Positions 19,880 to 32,278 are shown, counted from the first letter of the stretch. The stretch is DNA of 64,000 bases from Acanthosepion pharaonis (GCA_903632075.3 CAHIKZ030003464.1:627001-691000), one strand, 5' to 3'. Notes: generated by a model not told the origin, from the letters alone. Numbers and translations are program-made.

Positions 19880-20345
19880 AAATCATGGTAAACAATATTT
19901 TTCAAGAATATTTCTTTTTTTCCTTTTTAACAGCGAAGGATTTCTTACTCTTGAGCATGCAACATGAGGAAATATTTCTTTCTGGAGCCAAATTCTAAGT
20001 TTTTGAAGCGTATGGTGTTTATAGTTCTCGCAAACACTGGGTGAACTGGATAATGGATTCTTGTATATATAAAAACTTAAAGAAAAGATATAAAAAAACA
20101 TATTGCATTTTTATTAAATTTGTTATTTTAATCATTAATTTTTTTTAAATAGTGGGAGTATTTCGTATGTTAAATAATAAAACTTTTAATTTTCCAAAAT
20201 ATTTATGAAAATTTATTGTACTAATCTCCGCGCCCTAGTAAAACTCACTTCCTGTTAGCACTTTCCCCCTATGTCGGTCAATGTATGGCTATTTTAGAGG
20301 GTGTGGCGAACGGACGGTCGAACGGAAGTCACAGAATTCTATATA
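19880..20345 (-). pseudogene. Helitron helicase C-terminal remnant (minus)
   Basis: On the minus strand 'LQKLRIWLQKEIFPH' and 'ACSRVRNPSLL' match the end of the PIF1-like helicase of Helitrons (motif VI region, usually followed by 'ALSRVR'). The same segment is inverted at 52365-52890, where 'TINKSQGQTLQKVGIWLQ' is still readable. The distal end of both copies carries 'acaccctctaNnatagccat'. The helicase core upstream is absent and the frame is broken. Confidence 0.75.
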
Positions 20346-20762
20346 TAAGTAGTGAATTGTTAAATAATCCAACACAACTAGGTAAAGATAGATAGCTAAA
20401 AGATTTGTAATATATTCACTATTGTGGTACGATTTAAAAGGGTTATGAATGTCTCGATCAAAGGATTTATCCCGCATATTCGGTTATATGGCATGGTTAA
20501 AGGAGGCATATTTCCTTCAGATGTTAATGTGGAACTGGTAACAGAACGTATGTATAAAATTTATAAAGGCTCACGCAAAAGAATGGAACAGCGGCCGTTG
20601 AACTTTGATTGCATAGCAATGGTTGTTTTGCTACTACAGTGATCTTTTGTAGTAGACAAATTAATCTTGATTAAAGATAGCACTAAATATATTTTTATCA
20701 CTTTACGATTTAGAAAAAGCAATAAGTTAAATCCCACACCGTCAAATGAACAGAATCTCGCA
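20346..20762. other. No recognisable gene
   Basis: The short ORF at 20424-20642 has no recognisable motif, and nothing else was seen. A TA microsatellite follows. Confidence 0.4.
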
Positions 20763-20763
20763 T

Positions 20764-20863
<100 letters not shown>

Positions 20864-21099
20864 TACTAAACAGATTCGTAGATGCTGCTAAAGTAGAATG
20901 ACACTCATTGATGATTAAGTGGAAATCAATTGAATCCATCAAATCAAGCGGCTATGTGGTGAATAAAACCGATTACGGTTAATATATTTGTAAGGGCATT
21001 CCTGTCAAATGCCTAAGTGGTAATCTACTTTACGAGTGAACAGTAACATTAAAAGAAGATGCTAAAGCAGTAGAAATAATTTTACTTGACTGAACTGAA

Positions 21100-21590
21100 G
21101 TGTTTCATTCGTAGTTATTTACTAAACTTAGTCAGGGGTGGCTATGACTATGGGTACCGAATGAGGATCGAAGTCATTATAATACTAAATATGCATGAAA
21201 CTATTTTCTTAAACGTTGTTTCTCTAAGAGTTTCATTGGTAAGTACTTATAAAACTTAGCTTAGAGTATAAAAATGGGTACCCAATGAGGATAGAACATA
21301 TTATAAAAATTGTAAAAATGTATGAGATTAACCTGTTAACTGTCGTTTTTCTCAGTAGGTATTTACTAAATTTTTCTTATGATACAAGACTATGACAATG
21401 GGTACCCAATGAGGATTGAATACACTATAATAGTAAAGGTGTATGCATCTCGTTAACCGCTGTTTCCTTAGGAGTTTGATTTGTAGGTACTTATTAAATT
21501 TAACTTTGTATGGCACAAGGCTATAAATATGGGTTCTCAGAGATGATCGAACTCATTATGAGGCTAATTTTTGTAAGAATTTCCCTACAG
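21100..21590 (+). repeat. Four-unit satellite of about 118 bp
   Basis: Each unit carries 'ttatttactaaacttag', 'gggtacccaatgaggat' and 'gaa..cattataa'. The four units are diverged from each other but keep this order. A single related unit lies at 27008-27110. 'gaggatcgaactc' on the plus strand is the reverse of a B-box-like GAGTTCGATCCTC, so a tRNA-derived origin is possible but unproven. Confidence 0.7.
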
Positions 21591-21859
21591 CAAGACATAT
21601 AACTTCGTTTAACCCCGAAGGCATCAAACTACCACCGATTTCACCATAGCGATACAAATTACTCCACGGTGAGGAGGGGTTTGTGTACACGATAATTATT
21701 GAAATTTTTAAGCTAAAAATTCATCTAATACAAGGCCTAAGAGCCACTCAAGGGAGAGGGTTACTGAATGAAGTTGTATGGACGTAAGATCAGAAAGTAT
21801 GTGAAAATTATAAAGATATGTAAGATAGATAACAGATGACTCTAGAATTGAAGTGGATA

Positions 21860-22210
21860 AGAACGTAGTGATCGGGAAAGCATAATCTCGGGGGCGTGTT
21901 CCATAAAGTTGCTGTTCTCGGGAAGAAGCTATCCTTCTTTGTTAGGGAAGGAAATTAGGATGATTCAACCCTGTGTACGTAGTATAGCGAGTTTTAGCTG
22001 TAAAGGTCTGGACTGGTGGATCCAAGGAATGCAGCTCGTTCAAACATTTGCCATGGAAATAGCTACAGAGTAGCGAGAGACTTGCTATGTTCCGTCTGTA
22101 TGAAAAGGGCTGTAGGTTTAAAATGATTCATGGACCACAAGGCCGCGTAAACTCTTTTAGCTGGAAAGTGACAATTCGGCAACTCCAGCCCAGATATAGG
22201 CCAATCTTTT
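21860..22210 (-). pseudogene. Jockey-like LINE RT C-terminal fragment
   Basis: Minus-strand frames give a 'FPRTATLWNT'-like block, 'YYVHRV' and upstream 'AKRVYAAL', in the order of the C-terminal part seen more clearly at 54.2-54.7 kb ('FFPIAALWNRL'). Several stops are present. Only the tail of the element remains. Confidence 0.6.
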
Positions 22211-22249
22211 TAATTCGGCAGCCTTAAGAGGATGCTACTTACGGATCAT

Positions 22250-22990
22250 CGAAATCACCCCTAAAAACCTCTATATAAACATGGTCTTAACAGCTCATCC
22301 CAGTTATATATTGCAGTGTTATAGAAGGTAGAATAATAACATTGCTTCCAAAGAAGTTTTTTATTGTTTCAAGCTAGACAAATTTTTAAATAAAAAAAGC
22401 TTAAAACTAAAAAGTAATACGTAATTAAGATTCTGAATGGGTAAATATGCAGCTGAATAGAAGAATTGACCAAGACAGTATCACCAAAACACTCTGCTGT
22501 AGTCGTCTGCTGCGGAATGTTGTAAACGACGTGTGATGCTGGCTTCGTAGTCACTCAGCTTATTAAAAAAAAAATATACGTAACCATGAGTATTCTCGGT
22601 TCATGAGTTTTGTCGGATCACGGAATGCTTGATTAAAGATGTCGGCTGGACTCTTTTTTTTTTTTATTCTACCATAGGGTAGAGCAAAGATTAGTAAAAT
22701 AAATTTTACCATTAAAAACACATTAATTTGGAAATTCTTGCAAAAATCAAATATTTGTCTGATTTTAATGAAACTTTCAGGACTTATTAACAAATGAAAG
22801 AAATTATTTCAGAAATATTTTTTTATATTTGTTACCCCTATTTATTTGATTTTATGAAATTTCGAGGAATTAAATGTTGTCTTGTTTAATGTTTATATTA
22901 GTTAAAAGCAGGACTCCTTGGAGAATTTAATTCATCAATTTCATTTTGTAACACAGGGTCCCTAGTTACCGAAAATTTGTCCTGAATCAT
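22250..22990. other. No recognisable gene
   Basis: AT-rich sequence with no conserved coding or structural block that I can identify. Confidence 0.4.
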
Positions 22991-22999
22991 AAAATAGAA

Positions 23000-24270
23000 A
23001 ATGCAATAAAACTGAGACGTTATTTAATTACAAAAGCTTTTATTTGCTTTTGTGAATAAAATATATTATGGACACTATTTTCTTAAGAAAACTTTTTTCA
23101 ATAAATAAGAAATTTTTACAAGAATTGTTTTCATCTTTTTAGAAATTTAAATAGAATAATTTATAGTTTTAAATCTTTTAAATGTCTGGTGTCACTTTGT
23201 TTCCGTTAAGTAATGTTGTTAATAAGTAAATATTGCATTTACTAATCATAAATGGAAAAGCTTACTACAATTTAGCGATCCCCCAATATTTAAAAGAGTA
23301 TTTTTATTTTTTTTTAATAAGAAAGATAACTATAATAAATTTAAAGTACCTAAAATTCGATAAAGATTAGATTATGGAGAATATTTTAAAAAATTTTAAG
23401 TTTACTGTGTAGTTAAAAATTATATTAAAAAGACACTCACGTGATATTTTGCGATATTTTAAACTTAAAGTAAGTAATATTTGTTTCAAATCAGATTAAT
23501 TAAACTTTAAATCAGTTAATATTTCTCAAATACAGTTTTAGCAAAGTATATTTTATTTTTCAAAGATTTAATAAAGAGCATTACATCTTGAAGTTGTCTT
23601 GGGTATGACTATAAACTACATCCAACAGCAAGTCCTTTGATCGTGAGAGTGGAGGTTTTAAGGAGCTTTTAATTACTATTTTCCCAGGTCCACCTTGACT
23701 CGGAGTGGTAGCACCTATTAGGGTCCCAACTATGGACAAATAGTGATCCCGCCTCGCAAAGTAAAAATCAACAATAAATTTTTATAATAAAATGATCAAA
23801 AACAGATTGCTATGACAAAATGACAATCAATGCAACACTAAAAATCATATAAAATACATTTTTACAGTAAAATTACGTACAATACATTTTATGATTTTTT
23901 CTGCAAGCTATGTATCTAAAAACAGAACTTTATCCTGAAAGTATAAAATTATGTACAAAATATGTAGATTTCCGCATTAAATAACCGATATAGGTTGATA
24001 TACCGCTAAACAAAATAAACCAACTATTGTGATGAAAGATAGCTAAAAGTGGCTCCAAAATCAGCGATTTTAGCATTTTGTTAACGAAAACTATTTCCAG
24101 TGAATTTAATTAGTTTTGAAATACAGCAAAGTATTTTTTGTTTATTGGAAATATTAAATTTAACCTATTAGCTTGAAATTAAACCTAAAATAAAAACGTC
24201 AAGAAAGATTTTTCATTTTTTAAAATTCATTTTAACGACTGGGTATCGCGTTTCTCCGGAAGTACGTAGT
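23000..24270. repeat. Long AT-rich interspersed repeat, copy 1, interrupted by a SINE
   Basis: Segments such as 'gtttcaaatcagattaatta', 'ttagcttgaaattaaa' and 'aagaaagatttttcattttt' recur in the same order at 40790-41640. Here about 420 bp (23590-24015, SINE family B) splits the repeat after 'aataaagagcattacatc'; the equivalent site at 41400 is unoccupied. The ends read '...cggaagtacgtag' and '...ggaagtacctaaa'. Non-coding. Class unknown. Confidence 0.7.
23590..24015 (+). repeat. SINE-like repeat, family B, copy 3
   Basis: 'cttgggtatgactataaact' with 'gggtcccaactatggacaaa' matches the 5120-5615 copy, and the end 'taaataaccgatataggttg' matches its tail. It fills a site that is empty in the paralogous repeat at 41.4 kb, which marks it as an insertion. 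Confidence 0.65.
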
Positions 24271-24277
24271 GTAAACT

Positions 24278-24420
24278 AATAATACAGCTTTCTCCAATTA
24301 TCCGTATCTCGATTTTCTGGACTGTTGGAAACTGACAGTTTGTGTCTAAGAAATACAGTTTAGTACTTACTTTATTTTCTGGATTTTGATTATCCAGCAG
24401 TGAAGTGAAGAGGATATTGA
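24278..24420. repeat. pogo/Tigger-type MITE end
   Basis: 'cagctttctccaattatccg' followed by 'tatctcgattttctgg' resembles ends with repeated 'ccgnata/ttatccg' seen at 47.6-50.9 and 56.6-57.4 kb. The opposite end was not located. Confidence 0.4.
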
Positions 24421-25120
24421 AATCTGAACATTTTTTTCAATAGTCCGAATCAAACCCATTTTAATATTTAATCCCAGACAAGCGTTTTGGGAATTTATAA
24501 AACCATTTCAACGTTTGACAAAATTAGTAATAAAAACGAATTCAATTAATTGTTATTTTCTTCATGATTTTCATGCATACAAATACATCTATTTTAAATC
24601 CAGCTTCGTGAGTTAGCTATAAGAATTTGAAAGTGATTATAAAGGGAGCTAACTCTTTACCATTCATAGATCAGCCACGAGCTTGAAACTATTACTAATC
24701 CGGGACTCTGATTGGCTAACTAACGTCCAATCAGAACTCCTTGGGGTCACGAGGTAAATTCTAATCTGAAATTTTCCTCTTTTGTAAAGTAATAGCCAAA
24801 GTGACCACACGATTATTGGGGCCGTCCTTTCTAGTGTTAATGGAATCCAGAAGCCGCGAGGCCGTAAATCCTACTTGTTTCTTGGACACTCTTCTAATAG
24901 TTAAAGCCGCAGATATAAATTATATTTGCAAGACTTTTACCTATTTGTGCATATATCCCTGTGTACATTAAACTTTCGTATTGAATACTGTTGTTGAGTT
25001 GCTTCTCTTCTTCAAGTGTGTCCGTCTTTGTTTTTGTGAAATTTAACTGCACCCAAGAAAAAACATTATAAAGCATCAAGCCATTTTTTTCATAAAGAAT
25101 AAAATGGACAAAACCTTTAA
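24421..25120. other. No recognisable gene
   Basis: AT-rich, with some 'ccaatcagaactcc'-type inverted CCAAT boxes around 24700-24735. No coding block was seen. Confidence 0.4.
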
Positions 25121-25139
25121 AAAAGCGCTTGAAAATGTT

Positions 25140-25840
25140 ATTTAATTATTTCTTTGGTAACAAAGAAAAGAGTACTGAGCTGTTACGTGACATCTGTCCT
25201 CCTTTACGGCAGCGAATGTTGGACGGTCTCCTCAATGATGAAGAAGAGACTCGAGGCAACGGAGGTATGGTTCTACAGAAGGATGCTGAGGATATCATGG
25301 ACCGAGAATATTGGGATGGCCAAAGACGCATTCCAAAAGCTAGGCAGAGTATTATGAGACGGGAGGATTTCGTTGCTAATAGAGAAAAGAATACTGAACT
25401 GCTATGTGATATCTGTCTTCCTTTACGGCAGCGAATGTTGAACGGTCAAAGATGAAGAAGAGACTCGAGGCAACGGATTTATGGTTCTATAGAAGGATGC
25501 TAAGGAAATCATAGACGGAGCGTGTGAGCAACGATGAGGTTTTGGAGAGAATTCTAACAAGGAGGAAGCTGAAAGAGAAAAAGAAAACAAAGAGGCAGCT
25601 GAAATTTCTGGAACACGTAATGAGAAAGGAGGGCTTGGAGAATCTGATACTCACAGGTCGAATAGAGGGAAAGAGAGACAAGGGAAAACAATGCATGACA
25701 TACCTAGCGGGCTTAAGCAAGTGACAGAACATGGCCTGGGGGAAGTAGCAAAGGGACAAAACTTATTGAGAGCTACAAGAGACAGGGAGAAGTGGAGAGC
25801 CATGATCGCCTACGCCCCGAAGAGACACGTCACATAAAAA
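25140..25840 (+). pseudogene. LINE RT C-terminus with internal duplication
   Basis: The frame 25154-25357 reads 'VLLYGSECWTVSSMMKKR', 'LEATEVWFYRRMLRISWT', the segment after the RT palm in many animal LINEs. After a repeated piece (25381-25500), the continuation is 'RQLKFLEHVMRKEGLENL' and 'GKRDKGKQCMTYLAGL' to a terminal 'WRAMIAYAPKRH'-like end near 25835. The repeated piece re-copies 'gaactgctatgtgatatctg' to 'atggttctatagaaggatgc' and breaks the frame. The family also occurs at 62.96-63.23 kb. Confidence 0.85.
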
Positions 25841-26699
25841 AGAAAAGAAATTATATAAATATTAAATATTTTTCAGAAATGAACTTTTTTTGTGATATAA
25901 TGCAATATGCATACACCTGTGTTTCCCCCTCACTGGAATATGATTGGCTGGTGTCCGTCATAAATACCGACGGACGTGTAGGTACGACAGCGTCAAAGAG
26001 CCTTAGTCTGAGAGCTAAGTCTATAACGACGCCCATTGGACTAGGCCATTGATCTACACTTCTTACCTGCGACTACGACGCGTACCAGTCGATTACTGCT
26101 ACCGTATTCTATTTGGTTATAGTAGCCAAAACCACTTAGCTACCTCGATTAAATATATCCCTTTCTGGGACATATCATTTTGCTTCATTCTTCTTTAGGT
26201 ATTTATTTAACTGGTACTTTAAATTATCCGAACCTACATTGCTGCAGATTGAGGAAATGGCGACTGACTTTCTTGTTGACACGGCTCCTAATGACTCTAT
26301 TTTACAATAATAATTGTCAACCAATAGATTTTCTAACTACTGAGCGGCTTCAAGGAAGGACCCGTTACGCTTCAAATCAATTAGCCTTGTCCGAGGCGGA
26401 ACCTCAATGCAGACATTTGTAAGGGAGCCAATAGGAATTTCATGTCATTTCAGTGATCTCATGCTAAGCCGACCTCATAAGCTCAGTTGTCATAAGAGGG
26501 TGAGGAGACGAGGATGTCTTCCGAAATTGACAGGCGGAAGTCATCACGTACGTCGCCTTAAACCCTCTTCTCAGCCACCCGAATTGCCGACAAAGTATTT
26601 CAGTGCAGCGGGTTTTATCTTTTCTTCTTTGTCTTTGGATACAGGAAGTAAATCATGTCAACGAATTTTAGGTCAATTTGAGCGAGCTAATTTGTGCGG

Positions 26700-26700
<1 letters not shown>
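25841..26700. other. No recognisable gene
   Basis: The longest frames (26407-26754 and others) contain no motif and end in a TA microsatellite. No splice-flanked conserved coding sequence was seen. Confidence 0.45.
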
Positions 26701-26702
<2 letters not shown>

Positions 26703-26750
<48 letters not shown>

Positions 26751-26791
26751 GTGAGAGAGAGAGAGAGAGAGAGCGAGACAAATACGAACAC

Positions 26792-26841
<50 letters not shown>
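26703..26841. repeat. (TA)n-(GA)n-(TA)n microsatellite
   Basis: Two TA tracts flank a GA run. ORFs over it are artefacts. Confidence 0.95.
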
Positions 26842-26842
<1 letters not shown>

Positions 26843-27007
26843 TAAAGACAAAAAGGAAAACTTTATTCATATTGTCCTTTTACAGATAATATATTTTTAG
26901 TTTTTGCTGAAAGATCAAACACACATACATATATATATATATAATTATATATATGTGTGTGTATGCGTGTGTTTGTGAGCGAGACACACACGCATACGTA
27001 TATAGAT

Positions 27008-27110
27008 AGTTATTTACTAAGCGTAGCTTACTTGTGGCACAAGGTCCAAAGTGTGGGTCACCCGGTGAGGATCGTACTTACTACTCAGTTGTAATTGATC
27101 TAGCGAAACA
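27008..27110 (+). repeat. Single unit of the 21.1-kb satellite family
   Basis: 'gttatttactaagcgtagct' ... 'ggcacaaggtcc' ... 'ggtgaggatcg' follows the same order as the units at 21100-21590. Confidence 0.55.
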
Positions 27111-27167
27111 AGCTTGATAACGATTATGGTACGTCGAGATGCCCAACGTACACACACATGTCTATAT

Positions 27168-27210
27168 ACACTTATACACACACACACTCACACACACAAA
27201 CACACACACA

Positions 27211-27265
<55 letters not shown>

Positions 27266-27320
27266 CATAGACGCACACACACACACACACATACACACAT
27301 ATATATATATATATTGTGTG
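27168..27320. repeat. (CA)n/(TA)n compound microsatellite
   Basis: CA-rich, then about 22 TA units, then CA and TA again. Low complexity only. Confidence 0.95.
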
Positions 27321-27655
27321 TGTATTTAGGCAGCATCTTTTCATTTATACACGTTTCATTAAATAATATAGACAAGTGTTGTCTATTTATTTTATGTAAA
27401 TTTTTTTCGTAACGTCTGATAAGTTTAATAACATTATCGTTGAACGAAGAAAGAAATTCACAATATTGATCCATATATTTTTTAATACAATCTAAGCTTT
27501 CGGCTTGCATAAGCCATAATCAAAGATGTCAATTACAACATATTAAACAATATACGGACACGACAGTGATGATAGTCTGTCAATGTTTACATAGATGATC
27601 TCTAAGCAACGATAAAGCTTCTAGCGTCTTATAGGCGCGTGTTTATCGTTGCTTA

Positions 27656-27903
27656 AAATGTCAATAGGAAAACTGTAATAGTTGCCGATGCGTTTCGTCC
27701 AAGGTTGACTTTCTCAAGGCAAAAAATTTTAGTTAACAGTATGAAAATAGCGTTCTCTAAATTCTCCCATTTGCTAAGGATATTTTGTTTTTGTTATTAT
27801 TAGCTACTCTGTTTAAATAAATTCATTTTGTCTTTTGCCTTGAGAAAGTCCACATTTGACGAAACGCGTTGGCAACTATTACAGTTTTCCCATTGACATT
27901 TAT
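27656..27903. mobile_element. Fold-back element with ~65-bp inverted repeats containing hammerhead-like motifs
   Basis: The plus strand at 27656-27725 and the inverted copy at 27835-27903 are about 85-90% complementary ('tgtcaataggaaaactgtaa' versus 'ttacagttttcccattgaca'). They enclose about 110 bp of unrelated AT-rich DNA. Each arm includes the motif described at 27835-27875. There is no coding content. It resembles a small inverted-repeat MITE, or two opposite insertions of one end. Confidence 0.65.
27835..27875 (+). ncRNA. Hammerhead-like RNA motif (degenerate box I)
   Basis: Stem I TTGCC/GGCAA is perfect. Stem II is GTC-loop-GAC. GAAA is followed by the short CGCG stem III region and TT at the would-be cleavage position. 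Box I reads TTGAGAAA where CUGANGA is expected, so activity is doubtful. The inverted arm (27682-27722, minus) keeps the same stems and box I, and ends CGCA-TC before GGCAA. Confidence 0.4.
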
Positions 27904-27908
27904 ATTTA

Positions 27909-27984
27909 TACACACACACACACACATATATATATATGCATATACGTGTGTGTGTGTGTGTATAAGTGTATATTTTACGTCTTG

Positions 27985-28053
<69 letters not shown>
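27909..28053. repeat. (CA)n, (CT)n and (TA)n microsatellites
   Basis: A run of simple repeats beginning about 6 bp after the fold-back element. Confidence 0.95.
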
Positions 28054-28054
<1 letters not shown>

Positions 28055-28327
28055 CAACACATAAAATAAATTATTCAACATCTGGAGAATTGGTAGTAAC
28101 ATTTTACTATCGAGAGCTTCTGACGAGTTGATGGTATCTCCGTGGAACTGGCACCAGAGACAGATAAGTTTAACATTAAATTTTATTGTTGCTTTTAATT
28201 CTCTATTTTCTTAATATTGTGCAGTATCTATCAATCTGGGGAATATATAAGGTAATTTTAAAAGAATATAAATATCCTTAGATAATTCACATTTCGGAAG
28301 CATTATTGCTAAAATCTGAAAGTATGA

Positions 28328-28329
<2 letters not shown>

Positions 28330-28379
<50 letters not shown>
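28330..28379. repeat. (AT)n microsatellite
   Basis: About 24 AT units. Confidence 0.95.
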
Positions 28380-28381
<2 letters not shown>

Positions 28382-28722
28382 TTGTTTATTGCTGATGTAA
28401 TTAAGGTGGTATGTGAACCTACGTGAGAGGGTTGTGGTTATGTCACCGTTGTATATGCTAGGATTATTATGTGAGAAACATTCTCGAAACGGGCAAATGA
28501 GCCTATAAACTACATTGGTTTTATTGAGGAATGGTTTGAGAGTGGTAGTATTATTTCGAATTAAAAATCCCCAAAACCAGACATCAATAAAATAGCATTT
28601 AATACTGGCAGAAACATCTTAAACGTAATAAGTTTAATAAGTAATCCTCCAAATAATAAACATCTGCCCTCTCCGCTCTTATTAATAATGAATTAATCTA
28701 AAAATATCGTCAAAATAACTAC

Positions 28723-28770
<48 letters not shown>

Positions 28771-28979
28771 AACTGACCATGTGCGTGAGAGTTCGCGAAC
28801 TACTTGAGAACCATAAGGTATATTTCCACCAAATTTGGAACATAGATTGTACTCGATACTGGGTACGTCTGCGAAAATAATAGTAATTTTTCAAAAATCA
28901 ATAACCGATAATCGATAAATATAATGTTTAAATGTGAATTTCCATTAGTTTGGTTGTTTTTAAACTTTCAGACTTGAAG

Positions 28980-29700
28980 TCTACCCCCTAAGGCCGATTT
29001 TAATGAAACTTGATAAGTGTCTGCAACTTACTGTCACGCTTATTATACACTATATTGATTTTCATTTCTCTCGACACTGGGACCCCCAGGGTGCCCCAAA
29101 GGGACCCCCCCACAAAAAATTCATATTGCTTCGATTTTGATGAAATTTTGCATGTTTGTTACGCCCTTACAATGAGATAGAAATCGGTTGTCAGATTTTT
29201 AAAAATGCATGAGGGGGCCCCCAGGATGACCCTATAAACCCCTTGATGACCAAAATTGTTTTTCAAGTGTATTTTGTAACAGTATTCCACAGTTTCAACG
29301 AATATTTCAGTACATATTGAGATTATATCGAGTAACTGAATTAGTCACTTGGAATTCACTGAAAAACAACACTGGGACCCCCACGAGTTAGGGGGCCAGA
29401 AGGGAACCCCGAAATTTTCAGTTAAGTCTACAGCCTTAGCCATAAAGTCGATTAAATAGAAAACTTAAAAAAGATCTGCTTTATTATTTCAATTACTATT
29501 AGTCTTAAACCTGTCCTTTGGCTTGAAATTTGGGACCCCTAGAGTGAACCAAAGGGACCCCCAAATTTTCAAATTGCTTCGATTTCGACAGAATTTTACA
29601 TGTATGTTACAATCTTAAAATGAATCAAAAACTATTATCAGATTTTGAAAACTACATAAGGGGCCCCCAAGATGACCCACGAACACCTTGTTGCCGCATT
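28980..29700 (+). repeat. Diverged repeat block with 'gggaccccc' boxes
   Basis: The order 'gggacccccagggtg', 'ccaaagggaccccc', 'attgcttcgattttga', 'ggggcccccaggatgaccc' (29075-29245) recurs at 29525-29695 with substitutions. A third partial box lies at 29370-29410. It sits in the presumed 5' non-coding part of the Helitron. Confidence 0.6.
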
Positions 29701-30694
29701 AGTCTTTCAATTGTAGTGGTTAGCAGCATTCCGATGAAAATTTGCACATAATTTGTGTTTAGATCAATCAACTCAAAATCAAAACTGACACCCCATGTGT
29801 CATAAATACATTATGAAAAATATCAGTTTTTTCCATGGATTTCCCGTTTTGGTACTGAATAGTTTAGTTTGTATTAACTTGACGGCAAAAATTATATTCT
29901 TCTTTAAGAAAAAAAGAATAAGTGCAAACGAAAGTGTGCACCGATGAGAGAAGTGCACGTAGGTATAAGACGCGTGTGCGAGATCGATCGAGATGTGTAG
30001 TGTGTACAATTGATTTTACTCCACGTGCAATGATCGATCGAGTTATGTAGTGCGTATTATCGATTTTGCTTCACGTGTAGTGTTCATTAGTGTTATGTGA
30101 TGAAATAAATGCAAAAAATCTCATTTTCATCAAAGTTGTCATTGAGCAAAAAGGTAGGCTGCCTTCATGCATGTATATTTTGAATTTTTGATACTTTAAA
30201 TTTAAATTTTTGAAAATCATATTATTAAAAAAAGTTTAAGCGTAAATGCCAATTTTTAATTATGTATTTATCATCTTCTAATCAGCGTTTAAATAATGCT
30301 TAATAACTCATATATTTGGCAAATTCAAATTTTGACAGTTTTATTCTGAAAAATGCACTTATAATAATGTAAAGACCTTCTTTCAATTAATTTATAATTA
30401 TGCTAAACTTAGCGTGTACGTTTTAACGTTCATAGTGAGAAGGTTTCTCGCTGCGCGTTAATTTTTATTTTTATTACTAGATCGTTTTTTGGTAGTCTAT
30501 TTTTAGATAAATCCTAACTTTACGAGCTTGCTTATAATTGTTTACCACGTTCCCGTGGTCTCCCTTATAAAATTGCATTTAATTTATTGTAGCTATATTT
30601 CCATTAATGTGTATAATATTCTTGCTTTTTAATTGATTACTTCATTGTTATTCAAAAAGCTTAGCCAAACCACTCCAACTACAGCTTGACAGTA

Positions 30695-31950
30695 ATGCAA
30701 AGAAAGCGAAATCCTTCATCTGGACGTGCTACTACTGCATCCAAACGCATGAAAGTACGAAGAAGAAACGCTTAGCAACAAGAAACTCAAATTAGACTGA
30801 CACAAAATGCTATTCGTACAGTTAATGCAAGGTCAGCAGAAACTAATGAGCAACGGTTAACTAGACGAGGAAAGAACGCTGCCAGAAGTGTTGCTACTCG
30901 AGCTGTCGAAACTGAGGGGCAAAGAACAATTCGATATACAAGAAATGCTACTAGAAATGCTGCTGCTCGAAATTCTGAGAGCGCGCAACAGCGTATTGCT
31001 AGGCAGATACGAAATTCAGACGTGTGGAGAATAAGGATCAACGTTCACAAATATTGTCTAGAAATGATTCAGCAACTGCAACAGCAAAAGATTTGAAGAC
31101 TCAAGAGCAGCGTACGAGACGACAGAGCAGGAATGCCGCTAGGACAGCTTATGCACGGGCAAAGATTGGCTGCTCAACAGGGGATTTCAAGACACCGTAG
31201 TCAAATATGGTCAATGGTAGCATTCTATTATGACCCTCGTGCTAATTATTCGAACCATCCTGATGTTCATTTTGGCAGTATGTCGATTGTCTGTTCGCAC
31301 GGAAGAGCTAAAAGGTGGGTAGGGGAAATTAATAGCATGTGATGCTCAAACGGTACTTCCGCGTTAACTATCATTGAAGATCTACCCCAGCCATTGAAAA
31401 TGCTATTAACTGGTACCACTGTTAGATCTAATCATTTCCTCCGCAATATTAGAAAGTATAATTGTGCTTTTCAGATGCCCTCTTTTAGGGCCAGTATTAT
31501 TAAAGAGAGTGGATTTATGCCTACTTTTAAAGCACAAGGACAAGTATAACATAGAATTGGCTCTATGCAACCTATGGTAAACGAGGAGCCACAATTTCTT
31601 CAGCTTTACTTTGTAGGTAACTATCAGGAACAGACAACTAGGCGCAACTCTATCTCACCTGGAACTGAAATGGATATCATTCTTTAGCTTCAGGAAATGC
31701 TACAACCCAGAAACAATTATGTACGAGAGTTCAAATACGCTTTAGAAACAGTGGACACGCCAAATTTTTGTCATCATCCACGCTGACCAGAGACCAGGTG
31801 GTGAACATCGGGGACGTTACAATTCCCCTGTTTGGAATGAAATTGCTGCTATTATTCATGGTCACCAACACAATAATACTAGAGATATATAGTTCTTTCA
31901 TCACGTGATAACAAACTGCAGCGCATCAATGAAACCCACTGAGAAGTCTT
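30695..31950 (+). pseudogene. Helitron Rep/helicase N-terminal region (Helitron-like N domain)
   Basis: From an ATG at about 30695, a basic repeated segment of 'AxRNAxRxxAxR' type ('NAARSVATRAVETEGQR', 'NAAARNSESAQQRIAR') leads to the Helitron-like N domain. Its readable blocks are 'MSIVCSHGRAKRWVGEI', 'KMLLTGTTVRSNHFLRNI', 'KYNCAFQMPSFRASIIKE', 'SGFMPTFKAQGQV', 'LQLYFVGNYQEQTTRR' and 'YVREFKYALETV'. This is the conserved segment that precedes the Rep nuclease in animal Helitrons. Several stops and frameshifts are present, and the sequence is lost after 'DNKLQRINETH'. It is therefore an inactive, truncated copy. Confidence 0.85.
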
Positions 31951-32278
31951 TGTTGAATTTCTTCTCCTTCCAATGCATGTTGTTCATTCGATGTAGTTTG
32001 AGCAAAAGCTGTCAACAAATCATTTCTCCTCAACAATTTTCAAAGATCTATTGCGATTAATATACTCTTCATTTGCTGACAAATATTTTTTGTATCTTTT
32101 GTGCTTCTGTAAAAAACAACTTTCTCCTGTTATAAATGTTTTCACATTTCATGTCATTATAATTTTTTGCCATATAGATAAGAGGCACTAAAGAAAAATC
32201 CTATTTTAACTTTACAGATTGGATGAGATTCGTGATCTTTTTTTGAATAAACCCAGGCAACACCGGGTAATGCTGCTA

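Noticed and set aside
27114..28131. Several 60-112-residue ORFs rich in Ile/Tyr or Thr/His
   Set aside because: Translations of (TA)n, (CA)n and (CT)n microsatellites.
30787..31041. 84-residue minus-strand ORF
   Set aside because: Antisense to the Helitron coding region.
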